Positions 18,018 through 25,603 of a stretch of DNA of 64,000 nucleotides are shown here, piece after piece. The translations under genes and the position numbers were made by a program. Source of the stretch: JAFANK01 sp036741695 (GTDB lineage Bacteria; Vulcanimicrobiota; Vulcanimicrobiia; Eremiobacterales; Eremiobacteraceae); NCBI GenBank assembly GCA_036741695.1, contig DAINRU010000008.1:1-64000 (forward strand), read 5' to 3'. The notes below the pieces were generated by a model that did not search any database, was not told the DNA's origin, and saw nothing but the letters and a program-made list of their open reading frames with translations. Every line of letters begins with the position of its first letter. Within the stretch, counting starts at the first letter, position 1.

Positions 18018-19190
18018 GTGACCGGGGACCGTCGCCACTCGCCGTCGCGACTACCCGACCTCGCGACGCTCGCACCGAAGCTTCGCGCCTTCGCGCGCAG
18101 CGGGCGCGCCTTGCCGCTGATCTACATCGAATTCGCATCTGAGGGGAAGGTCATCGGACCAAACGCGCGCCTGCGGGGCGCTGCGTACAAACAGGCTGCG
18201 GCCGCAGCTCTGAAGGCCTCCATCGGATCGGTTCTGCGCAAGGGAGACCTCGTCGCGGCGGGGGCGGGTGGCAGCTGGTTCATCGCCCTGCTCACCGCAC
18301 GCAAGGCTGCCGTAAGGCTGCAGACATTCGACGCCGACCTCGGGGTCGCGGCCGAGCGCTTGCGGCACGCCGTGCAAGTCGAGTTTGCTCGCGTGCGAGC
18401 GCAGCATGGCGAGGGTCTCGCACACCGCGTCACCGTGCGCAGTGGGTGGAACGTCTTGGAGCCGGCGACGGACCCGCTTGAGGCGTTGCGTCATGCGGTG
18501 CGCGGGGCTGCCCTCGTTGCACGCATCGAAGAACGCAGGGCGACAGTACTGGCCGCGGTCACCCACGAGCTGCGCACGCCGCTCACGGCGATCATCGGGT
18601 TTGCCGAGCGGTTGCAAGGGGAGAAGCTCAGGCGCGCCCAGCGCAGCCGCTATCTCGACATCATCATTGAGGAATCCAGGCGCCTGCACCGGCTGGCTGA
18701 AGGGCTTATCGACGTCGGCTCCTGGAGCGCCGGAAGCCTGCGACTGGACCCGCAATCCCATCGCCTAGCGGCCATCCTGGCCGCCGCGGTGTCGGCCGTC
18801 GCCGAGCGTGCCGGTGCGAAGCGTGTGACGATCCGCATCACGGGCGCCGCCAAGGCATTCGTCGATCGCGACCGCTGCCAGCAGATCTTCATCAACCTGC
18901 TCGATAACGCTGTCCGTCACTCCCCTCGCGGCGGTCGCGTTGAGGTCACGGTGAAACAGCATGGCCGAACAAGCACGGTCACCGTGAAGGATCACGGGCC
19001 AGGGTTCACGCCTGAAATGCGACGCCGCGCCGGAACGCCGTTCGCGGCCGGCACGGGCGGCAAAGTCGGGCTCGGGTTGGCCGTCGCTCGGCTTTTGGCC
19101 GAAGCGCACGGCGGCACGCTTTCCATCCCGGCCAGCCGGCGTGGGGGCATGGTGGCGGTCACTTTTGTGAGGCCCAAAGACCGTCGTTGA
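18018..19190 (+). CDS. Cytoplasmic sensor histidine kinase with degenerate GGDEF-like N-terminus
   Basis: The 390-residue protein has no membrane span. The N-terminal part (about 20-150) reads like a decayed diguanylate cyclase: LRKGDLVAAGAGGSWFIALL aligns with the usual sequence around GGDEF, with GGSWF instead. The catalytic core is normal: H-box THELRTPLTAIIGF (His near 185), N-box NLLDNAVRHSP, DHGPGFT and GLGLAVARLLAEAHGG. It starts at GTG 18018. The sensor part may bind a nucleotide or act only in dimerisation; that is inference. Confidence 0.88.
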   Translation: MTGDRRHSPSRLPDLATLAPKLRAFARSGRALPLIYIEFASEGKVIGPNARLRGAAYKQAAAAALKASIGSVLRKGDLVAAGAGGSWFIALLTARKAAVRLQTFDADLGVAAERLRHAVQVEFARVRAQHGEGLAHRVTVRSGWNVLEPATDPLEALRHAVRGAALVARIEERRATVLAAVTHELRTPLTAIIGFAERLQGEKLRRAQRSRYLDIIIEESRRLHRLAEGLIDVGSWSAGSLRLDPQSHRLAAILAAAVSAVAERAGAKRVTIRITGAAKAFVDRDRCQQIFINLLDNAVRHSPRGGRVEVTVKQHGRTSTVTVKDHGPGFTPEMRRRAGTPFAAGTGGKVGLGLAVARLLAEAHGGTLSIPASRRGGMVAVTFVRPKDRR

Positions 19191-19205
19191 ACAATCCCGC
19201 AGGAG

Positions 19206-19220
19206 CGAACAAACGTTTGT
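19206..19220 (+). promoter_or_regulatory. Candidate LexA-type box
   Basis: CGAACAAACGTTTG at 19206-19219 fits the Gram-positive/actinobacterial LexA consensus CGAACRNRYGTTYG. Within it, ACAAACGTTTGT (19209-19220) is a perfect palindrome. It lies in the gap between the histidine kinase and GH125 genes. Another box with the same consensus precedes imuA at 63442. Confidence 0.45.
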
Positions 19221-19236
19221 GAGTAACAGCTTGGGT

Positions 19237-19278
19237 TCTGCCGACCTCTTTCATATAGGAAGAGAGGCGTTCGGCAGA
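19237..19278 (+). promoter_or_regulatory. Hairpin covering the GH125 translation start region
   Basis: TCTGCCGA (19237-19244) pairs with TCGGCAGA (19271-19278), and the inner CCTCTTTC pairs with GAAGAGAGG with a one-base bulge. The 3' side includes the purine-rich GGAAGAGAGG that would serve as ribosome site for GTG 19280. It may mask that site, or terminate the kinase transcript, but there is no T tract. Confidence 0.45.
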
Positions 19279-19279
19279 C

Positions 19280-20638
19280 GTGGGAAGAGCTTTAGCGCGC
19301 ATTGTGAGCCGCAGACTGGGCACGATGTTTTTTATTGCCGCGATGATCGCGCTTGTGTCGCCATGCCATGCCTCCGGAGCTGAGATCGGCGCCATCTCCA
19401 AAGCAGCCGCACAGTATCCCGGCGACTCTCCCGACACGGCGCAGATCTACTCGCAATGCCTGCTCTCGACCGTCCGCTACGACGTCAGCTTCACCCCCGA
19501 CAACACCACCTATGTGATCACTGGCGACATCGGCGCGATGTGGCTGCGCGATGCGAGCGCCCAGATGCGGCCATACTTGTTCTTCGCCCAGGACCCGGCA
19601 GTGCGCGGTATGCTGCGCGGCGTCATCGCACGCTCGGCGAAAAACATCCTCGTCGATCCGTACGCCAACGCCTTCAACCGCAATTATCAGGTCACGGAGG
19701 AGAAGTTCGAGCTCGATTCCCTCGCCTATCCCATCGTGCTGGCTTGGAATTACTGGAAGCAGACGGGAGACACCGAGGCGCTCACGCCGGAAGTGAAGTC
19801 CGCCTACGAACGTGCCGTGTTCCTCATGGAGATCGAACGCGATCACTCGCGCTCGCAGTACCGGCATCCGGCGCTGCCAAACGGCGGTGCAGGAAGCCCG
19901 GTCGGATATACGGGGATGGTCTGGACAGGATTCCGCGCAAGCGACGACCCGGCGCAATACGGCTACAACATCCCATCGAACATGTTCGCGGCGGTGGCGC
20001 TGTCCGAGCTCGCCGACATGGAGACAGGCGTGTGGCACGATGCCGCCATGGCGAGCGAAGTGAGCCTGCTGCGTGACGGCATCATGGACGGCATCAACAA
20101 CTACGGCATCACATACACGCCGAAATACGGCTACATCTATGCCTACGAAGTCGACGGCTTGGGTCACGCCAATCTCATGGATGACGCGAACATTCCAAGC
20201 CTGCTCTCCATCCCGTATCTCGGCTATCCAGCCGACGCCGCCATCTATAAGAACACGCGCCGCTTCGTGCTCTCAACCGACAATCCGTATTACTTCGAAG
20301 GAAAGGTCGCGCGCGGCATCGGCAGTCCGCACACGCCCAAGGGGTACATCTGGCCGCTCGCGCTTGTCATGCAGGGTCTCACGGCGGAAGACCCAAAAGA
20401 AGTTGCCGACGTGCTGACACAGCTGCGCGCCTCAGACACGGGCGATCATCTGATGCACGAATCGTTCGATCCAAACGATCCGACGAAATTCACTCGCTCG
20501 AACTTCGGCTGGGCATGCGCGCTATTCGCAGAACTCGTCCTCAACCGCGTGATGGGCTACACCTCACCACTGCCTCCCACCAGGGGCGGCAGCCGGCGCG
20601 GCACGACCGTCTCGCTCTCGCAACCGCTGTTCAGGTAA
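19280..20638 (+). CDS. Secreted GH125 exo-alpha-1,6-mannosidase-type glycoside hydrolase
   Basis: The 452-residue product matches glycoside hydrolase family 125 (DUF1237), metal-independent exo-mannosidases. Family segments include YVITGDIGAMWLRDASAQMRPYL, NRNYQVTEEKFELDSLAYPI, GMVWTGFRASDD and the C-terminal HESFDPNDPTKFTRSNFGWACALFAELVL. A signal peptide (to about residue 34) implies export. GTG 19280 is used here; ATG 19325 would still leave a signal peptide. The gene stands alone after the two-component system. Substrate, probably a mannan or mannosylated glycan, is inferred from the family. Confidence 0.88.
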   Translation: MGRALARIVSRRLGTMFFIAAMIALVSPCHASGAEIGAISKAAAQYPGDSPDTAQIYSQCLLSTVRYDVSFTPDNTTYVITGDIGAMWLRDASAQMRPYLFFAQDPAVRGMLRGVIARSAKNILVDPYANAFNRNYQVTEEKFELDSLAYPIVLAWNYWKQTGDTEALTPEVKSAYERAVFLMEIERDHSRSQYRHPALPNGGAGSPVGYTGMVWTGFRASDDPAQYGYNIPSNMFAAVALSELADMETGVWHDAAMASEVSLLRDGIMDGINNYGITYTPKYGYIYAYEVDGLGHANLMDDANIPSLLSIPYLGYPADAAIYKNTRRFVLSTDNPYYFEGKVARGIGSPHTPKGYIWPLALVMQGLTAEDPKEVADVLTQLRASDTGDHLMHESFDPNDPTKFTRSNFGWACALFAELVLNRVMGYTSPLPPTRGGSRRGTTVSLSQPLFR

Positions 20639-20645
20639 GCCCGCC

Positions 20646-21920
20646 ATGCCCGTAACCCTTGTCATCGGCGCCCAGTGGGGGGATGAAGGCAAGGGTCGCA
20701 TCGTCGATTTCCTCTCGCGTGGCGCCCACGTCGTGGCGCGCTTCGGCGGCGGTTCCAATGCCGGCCATACCGTACGTGTGGCCGACAAGACGTATAAACT
20801 TCGTATCGTGCCGAGCGGTGTGGTCGCCGGCGTCGACCACTGCATCATCGGGCCCGGCACGGTTGTGTCGCCCGGCGGCCTCGTCGCCGAGCTTGACACC
20901 CTTGAGTTCAATGGCGTCGACACCTCGCGCGTATGGGTCTCGGATCTTGCACACTTGATTCTGCCGTATCACGTCGAACTCGATAAGAACGCCGAACGCG
21001 ACCGCGGCGAAGACGCGCTGGGCACGACCGGCAATGGCGTCGGACCGGCCTATATCGACCGCGTGGCGCGCACCGGGATCCGCGCGGGCGAGCTCGTGGA
21101 AATGCGTCGCGCGCGTCAAGCGTTGTTCGCGCGCACTCAGGCGCTGCGGGCGCAGGGCATCGCCATCGATCTCGACGCCGTCGCCGCCGAACTCGGACGG
21201 CAGGCGGAGCGTATCGTCCCCCACATCCGCGACACGGTCACGTTGCTTCATGACGAGCTCCGCAACGGCAAGCGTGTGCTCGCGGAGGGCGCGCAAGGGT
21301 CGTTGCTCGACGTGAACTTCGGCACGTATCCCTACGTCACGTCCTCGGTGACGGTGGCCGGAGGTGCTCTCTCCGGACTCGGCTTCGGACCCAAAGAGGT
21401 GGAACACGTCATCGGCGTCGTCAAGGCCTACCAGACGCGGGTCGGCGGTGGGCCGTTCCCGACAGAGCTCGAGGACGAGCACGGTGAGGAGTTGCGCAAA
21501 CGCGGCGTTGAGTTCGGTGTGGTCACAGGACGGCCACGACGTTGCGGATGGCTCGACCTCGTCGCCCTTCGCTACGCCGTCCAGGTCAACGGGATGACGC
21601 ACCTGGCGTTGACCAAGATCGACGTGCTAGACTCGTTCTATCAGATATCGGTGTGCACCGGCTACGAAGACGTCGATGGGGGATCGTTGCCGTTCGCTAT
21701 CGCGCGCGGCGCAAAGCCCGTGTACGACACTATGCCCGGATGGCTGAAGACCACGGTCGCGGCGCGCACATGGGACGACCTGCCCTTCAATGCGCGCGAA
21801 TACATCAAGTTCATCGAATCGTTCGTGGGTGTGCCAGTCTCATACGTCTCGGTCGGACCGGAGCGAACGCAAATCGTCCTGAAAGACGCACCGATCGGAA
21901 CCGCCGCGAAAGTCCTGTGA
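20646..21920 (+). CDS. purA: Adenylosuccinate synthetase
   Basis: PurA makes adenylosuccinate from IMP, aspartate and GTP, the first step from IMP to AMP. The 424-residue protein has the full length and motifs: GAQWGDEGKGRIVDFL (P-loop-like, about 8-23), FGGGSNAGHTV, GTTGNGVGPAYIDR, EGAQGSLLDVNFGTYPYVT and TGRPRRCGWLDL. Start ATG at 20646. Its TGA overlaps the GTG start of the next gene. Confidence 0.97.
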   Translation: MPVTLVIGAQWGDEGKGRIVDFLSRGAHVVARFGGGSNAGHTVRVADKTYKLRIVPSGVVAGVDHCIIGPGTVVSPGGLVAELDTLEFNGVDTSRVWVSDLAHLILPYHVELDKNAERDRGEDALGTTGNGVGPAYIDRVARTGIRAGELVEMRRARQALFARTQALRAQGIAIDLDAVAAELGRQAERIVPHIRDTVTLLHDELRNGKRVLAEGAQGSLLDVNFGTYPYVTSSVTVAGGALSGLGFGPKEVEHVIGVVKAYQTRVGGGPFPTELEDEHGEELRKRGVEFGVVTGRPRRCGWLDLVALRYAVQVNGMTHLALTKIDVLDSFYQISVCTGYEDVDGGSLPFAIARGAKPVYDTMPGWLKTTVAARTWDDLPFNAREYIKFIESFVGVPVSYVSVGPERTQIVLKDAPIGTAAKVL

Positions 21921-22288
21921 AGCCGTCCCCCACCTGTCGGACGTTCGCCGACCTCGAGCGCATAGCAGCAGCGAGGCTGCGGGCCGGGCTAGCTGAGACC
22001 GAGCGCATCGATCGCCGACGCGCAGAGCTTCTGGCTCGTAACGCCCGGGCACGAAAGACGCTGCTCGCAGCAGCGCGCTGGAGCAGCTTCCAATGCCACA
22101 CGCTCGTCGCGCACACGGCATGGAGCGCTGCGGCAGCTTTCGACCTTTCGAGCGTCTACCACCGGAAAATCGCGCGCCTCGGGGCGATAGCCGCCGAGCG
22201 CACGCATTGGGCTCGTTGCCGCCATGGGCTCGAGCGCCGGGCACGACGATTGGATACCCAACGGCTGGCACGACCGTGGCGCGACTGA
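21917..22288 (+). CDS. Coiled-coil basic protein, possibly FliJ-like
   Basis: The 123-residue product starts at GTG 21917, overlapping the purA stop. It is highly charged and helical: FADLERIAAARLRAGLAETERIDRRRAELL and a second Arg-rich helix near the end. Length, basic charge and helical hairpin form resemble FliJ/SctO stalk proteins of flagellar and type III export systems. Sequence similarity alone is too weak to name it. The next two genes also look like distant flagellar parts, which supports the idea. Confidence 0.5.
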   Translation: MKPSPTCRTFADLERIAAARLRAGLAETERIDRRRAELLARNARARKTLLAAARWSSFQCHTLVAHTAWSAAAAFDLSSVYHRKIARLGAIAAERTHWARCRHGLERRARRLDTQRLARPWRD

Positions 22289-23448
22289 CCGATCGAGATG
22301 TCGCGCGGTTGGTCGAGCGCCTCGCGACCGAACAGCCCTTCGAACGGGCGCCTGCAATCGGTCCGGCACGACAAGAAAATGCGATGGCGACGAACGAGAC
22401 CGCCTCTGGGCGCCTGCGGGAGCTGTCTCTTGAGGGAAGTCTTGGCCCGCTCCTCACGCAGCGCCTTGCCTCCTATCTTGGTAAGCCTGTGCGCTGCACG
22501 AGCGGAGGCACAGCGCTACCATCCAGCGACGGTCCGCTCTACGTGGCACGCGGAGATGGCGTCACGTTGTGGCTGCGCATGGATACGCTGCTGGCAAGCG
22601 CGCTCGCCGACGCGATGATCGGCGGCGAGGGCGATGCGCCGAAGGTCGGATTCGGCACGAAGGTGGCGCGCGTCGCCGCCGGCGCGGCGGCGGAGATGAT
22701 GCGCGCAATCGCGGCGGCGCTGGGCTTGAGTCAACTTTCGCGGGTGGAACTCGATCGTGAGGCGCCCGGCGACCTCATCACCTGCGCCGGCGGCGGACTC
22801 CTTGTCGCCACCCAGGAGTACGCTTGGGAGGCGGGCGTCTCGGGCGTGCCCGCGCGGACCAGGCCAGAGGGTCGAAGGTGGCGGGAGGGCGCGCCACCTT
22901 CACCGCCGGCGCCGCCAGCCCAGCGCACGACCGCAGCGGGCGAATCGCTCGGCTTCGACGAGGCGCTCGAGCGAGCGCGGCAGCAGCTCGAAGCCACGCT
23001 TGGTGCTGCCGTCATCTTCGATTCGTTGTCGGTGAGCGAACTTCAGCATCCACAGCTGCCGCAAGGATGGCTGCGCGCAAGCCTTGCCTCGCGAGGAGGC
23101 GGCGCGATCGTGCTCGCGGTCGACCGGCAGACGGCCGCCACCCTCGTCAACGGGGCCTTGCACGCCGATATCGTCGCTGCGGGGGAGGGCGGTATGCTCA
23201 TCGAGGTGGGCTCAGAGGTGATCGTTCACGCTGTGCTACGCGCATTCGGCGATGCCCTGGGCAGCACGCCCGATGAGCTTCATCACATCGTGCGTTTGAG
23301 CGATGACGCTATCCTCGCCGACCTGGCGCACCGCAGCGTCGAACATCGTGTGACGTGTCGCGGTCGCGAGGGTATGATGCGCTGGTTGGTCCCGCAGCGG
23401 ATGGTCGCAGAAACGCACCCGGCCGCATCCGTCCTGGAGCAGCATTGA
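22276..23448 (+). CDS. Predicted FliM/CheC-like two-lobed protein
   Basis: The 390-residue product begins at GTG 22276, overlapping the previous gene by 13 bases. Two lobes with CheC/FliM-middle character are visible: LASYLGKPVR...DGVTLWLRMDTLLASALADAMIGGEG (about 55-115) and GGAIVLAVDRQTAATLVNGALHADIV...EVGSEVIVHAVLRAFGDALG (about 270-330). A Pro/Arg-rich linker (about 195-220) separates them. FliM and FliY share this fold but also have a C-terminal SpoA domain, which I do not see. Function is therefore a hypothesis: motor switch-like or CheC-type phosphatase-like. Confidence 0.45.
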   Translation: MARLTDRDVARLVERLATEQPFERAPAIGPARQENAMATNETASGRLRELSLEGSLGPLLTQRLASYLGKPVRCTSGGTALPSSDGPLYVARGDGVTLWLRMDTLLASALADAMIGGEGDAPKVGFGTKVARVAAGAAAEMMRAIAAALGLSQLSRVELDREAPGDLITCAGGGLLVATQEYAWEAGVSGVPARTRPEGRRWREGAPPSPPAPPAQRTTAAGESLGFDEALERARQQLEATLGAAVIFDSLSVSELQHPQLPQGWLRASLASRGGGAIVLAVDRQTAATLVNGALHADIVAAGEGGMLIEVGSEVIVHAVLRAFGDALGSTPDELHHIVRLSDDAILADLAHRSVEHRVTCRGREGMMRWLVPQRMVAETHPAASVLEQH

Positions 23449-23675
23449 TGCGCGAATGGTTGATCCAGCTCGTACAACGGTGCAAGCTGCCTCGCAGCAC
23501 GATCGTGCGCGTAACGGGCGCTCAGTCGCTCGGACCCGGGCTCGCAGTGTATGCGATCGACGTCGACGGCAGGCGTATCATCCTCGGGGCATCCGCTCGT
23601 ACCATGTGCGTGCTCGACCGGTATCCCGTGCCGAAGCCGCCAATCCAAGCGGGACCCGCAGACCCGCCTGGCTAA
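23448..23675 (+). CDS. Small FliO-like protein without membrane anchor
   Basis: The 75-residue product starts at ATG 23448, sharing one base with the previous stop. Its core, VRVTGAQSLGPGLAVYAID followed by GRRIILGASARTMCVLDRY, follows the pattern of the cytoplasmic domain of FliO (beta-rich, LGP, then a GRRLLLG-like strand). A transmembrane segment expected in FliO is missing. It is grouped with the FliJ-like and FliM-like genes, with no intergenic space. Confidence 0.5.
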   Translation: MREWLIQLVQRCKLPRSTIVRVTGAQSLGPGLAVYAIDVDGRRIILGASARTMCVLDRYPVPKPPIQAGPADPPG

Positions 23676-23716
23676 GACCGATAACTGATGGTAGCTCGTC
23701 ATCTTATGGGAACCGC

Positions 23717-23905
23717 ATGAACGGCCGACGCTTATACCCGCTGCTCTGGACGATGGCGTTCTTGCTGTCCGCCTATGGCACGTATCGCCTGGTGCGCTCA
23801 CTCCTCGAGGTCGAACCGGCGAACCCCACCCGGGATCGTATCCGCGCGCTCATCGGCGAAGCTGACCAGCTTCTCAAGACCCTTGACGAACAGCGGCGGG
23901 GCTAA
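23717..23905 (+). CDS. Small single-span membrane protein
   Basis: The 62-residue product has one hydrophobic helix (about 7-25, YPLLWTMAFLLSAYGTYRLV) and a charged helical tail (RDRIRALIGEADQLLKTLDEQ). It starts at ATG 23717, 41 bases after the FliO-like gene. Its end overlaps the most plausible start of the methyltransferase gene. No family recognised. Confidence 0.55.
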   Translation: MNGRRLYPLLWTMAFLLSAYGTYRLVRSLLEVEPANPTRDRIRALIGEADQLLKTLDEQRRG

Positions 23906-25247
23906 GCCGCCGGCCGCCCTTCTCGAGAGCCTGCCCATCCGAATCGACGACTTGCTCGCCAACGGACAAGGCGTGGGACGGGTGGAGAAGCTCGTGACGT
24001 TCGTCACCGGCGCTCTGCCAGGCGAGCAGGTCCGCGTCGCCGTCGACGCCGTCAAGCCCAACTATGTCAGCACCCACGCGGTGGAGATCCTCGAACGCTC
24101 TCCGCAGCGCGTCGATTCCGTCTGCCCGGTGTTCCCGCGGTGCGGTGGTTGCCAGTCGCTGCACCTGGCGTATCAGGCACAGGGCGAGTGGAAGCGGCGC
24201 ATGGTGCACGACTCTCTGACCCGCCTGGGCGGATTTGATGATGTCGTGGTCGCGCCGACCGTCACCGCTGATCTCATCGAGGGCACGCGCTATCGCAACA
24301 AGGTGAGTCTCGTCCCCCAGACCGTCGGCAGCCGAGGCAGCCTTGGCTTCTACGCGGCCCGCTCGCACAGGGTCATCGCGATCGAGCGATGCCCAGTCCT
24401 GCTCCCGTGGCTCGACGACGCCGTCCGCGCGCTCGTCTCGCTTGTGGCGACAACGCCATCGCTGCTGCAGGGTGTCCGCCATATCGTGGTGCGGACAGGA
24501 GCCGCGCGCCAGACCCTCGTGCTGGCGCTGTGCACCGGGCGGCGGCAAGAGGGACTTGCCGGTCATATCACGGCTCTGCGCGAACGTGTCCCCGGGCTAA
24601 CCGGTATCGTCGAGAGCTACGAACCCGCAAGTGCGAACGCCATCTTCGGCCGGCGATTCACAACGTTATGGGGGTCGGCCGAAACGGTCGAGCGAGTCGC
24701 GACAGCGACGTTTCATTTCGGGATTGGGTCGTTCTTCCAGATCAACACGGCGATGCTCGAACAGATATGGGAACGGCTCAGCAAGAGTCTGGACGGTGCT
24801 ACGCGGGTCGTCGACCTGTACTGCGGGGTGGGAACGTTTGCCGTCATGCTCGGCCAGCGGGGCGTAGCGGTCACAGGCGTGGAGTCCTTTCGACGCGCCG
24901 TCGACGAGGCAGCGGCGAATGCGGCGATCAACGGCGTGACGTCGGCGGCGTTCGAGTGCGTACCGGTCGTCGAAGCGGTCAGCGGGGAGCGGGGACGCAC
25001 GCTGTTCGCCGGGGCCGATGCGGTGATTCTGGATCCGCCACGACGCGGGTGCGAACCCGAGGTGCTCGACGCGCTTGCGGGCGCGCGCATCCCGCGCATC
25101 GAATACCTCTCGTGCAACCCAGCGACGCTGGCCCGGGATGCGCGGGTTCTTGTCGACAAGGGCTACCGCTTGAGCCCGGTGACCCCGTTCGATATGTTCC
25201 CGTACACCGGGCATGTCGAAGCCCTCGCCGAGTTCACAATAGGATGA
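23883..25247 (+). CDS. 23S rRNA (uracil-5-)-methyltransferase, RlmD/RumA family
   Basis: The protein (about 454 residues from TTG 23883) has an N-terminal TRAM RNA-binding domain (RIDDLLANGQGVGRVEKLVTFV...PGEQVRV), then Fe-S ligands in CPVFPRCGGC, with a likely fourth Cys in ERCPVLLP. The SAM-binding core shows VVDLYCGVGTFAVML, DPPRRGCEPEVL and the catalytic Cys in EYLSCNPATLARD. Such enzymes make m5U in 23S rRNA or tRNA using SAM. The exact start is uncertain; there is no ATG between the overlap and the TRAM domain. Confidence 0.85.
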   Translation: MTNSGGAKPPAALLESLPIRIDDLLANGQGVGRVEKLVTFVTGALPGEQVRVAVDAVKPNYVSTHAVEILERSPQRVDSVCPVFPRCGGCQSLHLAYQAQGEWKRRMVHDSLTRLGGFDDVVVAPTVTADLIEGTRYRNKVSLVPQTVGSRGSLGFYAARSHRVIAIERCPVLLPWLDDAVRALVSLVATTPSLLQGVRHIVVRTGAARQTLVLALCTGRRQEGLAGHITALRERVPGLTGIVESYEPASANAIFGRRFTTLWGSAETVERVATATFHFGIGSFFQINTAMLEQIWERLSKSLDGATRVVDLYCGVGTFAVMLGQRGVAVTGVESFRRAVDEAAANAAINGVTSAAFECVPVVEAVSGERGRTLFAGADAVILDPPRRGCEPEVLDALAGARIPRIEYLSCNPATLARDARVLVDKGYRLSPVTPFDMFPYTGHVEALAEFTIG

Positions 25248-25255
25248 TGTAGCAT

Positions 25256-25271
25256 CGGACCTTCAGGTCCG
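25256..25271 (+). repeat. Interspersed hairpin repeat, copy 8
   Basis: CGGACC (25256-25261), loop TTCA, GGTCCG (25266-25271), preceded by GTAGCAT. First of a tandem pair between the methyltransferase gene and gatC. Confidence 0.7.
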
Positions 25272-25282
25272 TGTATGGAGCA

Positions 25283-25300
25283 ACGGACCTTTCGGTCCGT
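25283..25300 (+). repeat. Interspersed hairpin repeat, copy 9
   Basis: GGAGCA then ACGGACC (25283-25289), loop TTTC, GGTCCGT (25294-25300). It ends 13 bases before the gatC start codon, just before its GAGGAG ribosome site. Confidence 0.8.
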
Positions 25301-25313
25301 TAACGAGGAGACC

Positions 25314-25601
25314 ATGGCAGACGTTCCCATCGATATCGAATACGTGTCGCGCCTCGCGCGCATCGAGCTGAGCACGGAAGAGGCGAGACGGTTCTCCTCG
25401 CAGTTCTCGCGCCTGTTCGAATTCATCGCCGAGCTCCAAGCGCTCGACGTGAGCCAGATCGATGCGACGGCGCAAGTCATCCCATTGCGCAACGTGCTGC
25501 GCGACGACGTCGTGACGCTATGCCTGAGTCGCGAGGCGGCGCTTGAGAACGCCCCGGACACAGAGGGTCCCTACTTCAAGACGCCGCGGATCCTCGACTA
25601 G
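25314..25601 (+). CDS. gatC: Asp-tRNA(Asn)/Glu-tRNA(Gln) amidotransferase subunit C
   Basis: GatC is the small linker subunit of GatCAB, which converts Glu-tRNA(Gln) or Asp-tRNA(Asn) to the amidated forms. The 95-residue product matches the family: IEYVSRLARIELSTEEARRFSSQFSRLFEFI and the C-terminal LRDDVVT...ENAPDTEGPYFKTPRILD. ATG 25314 has GAGGAG six bases upstream. Codons upstream in the same frame come from a hairpin repeat and are unlikely to be translated. gatA and gatB follow directly. Confidence 0.95.
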   Translation: MADVPIDIEYVSRLARIELSTEEARRFSSQFSRLFEFIAELQALDVSQIDATAQVIPLRNVLRDDVVTLCLSREAALENAPDTEGPYFKTPRILD

Positions 25602-25603
25602 AT

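Noticed and set aside
25275..25313. gatC start at 25275
   Set aside because: It would begin within a hairpin repeat; ATG 25314 has a strong ribosome site and matches GatC length.
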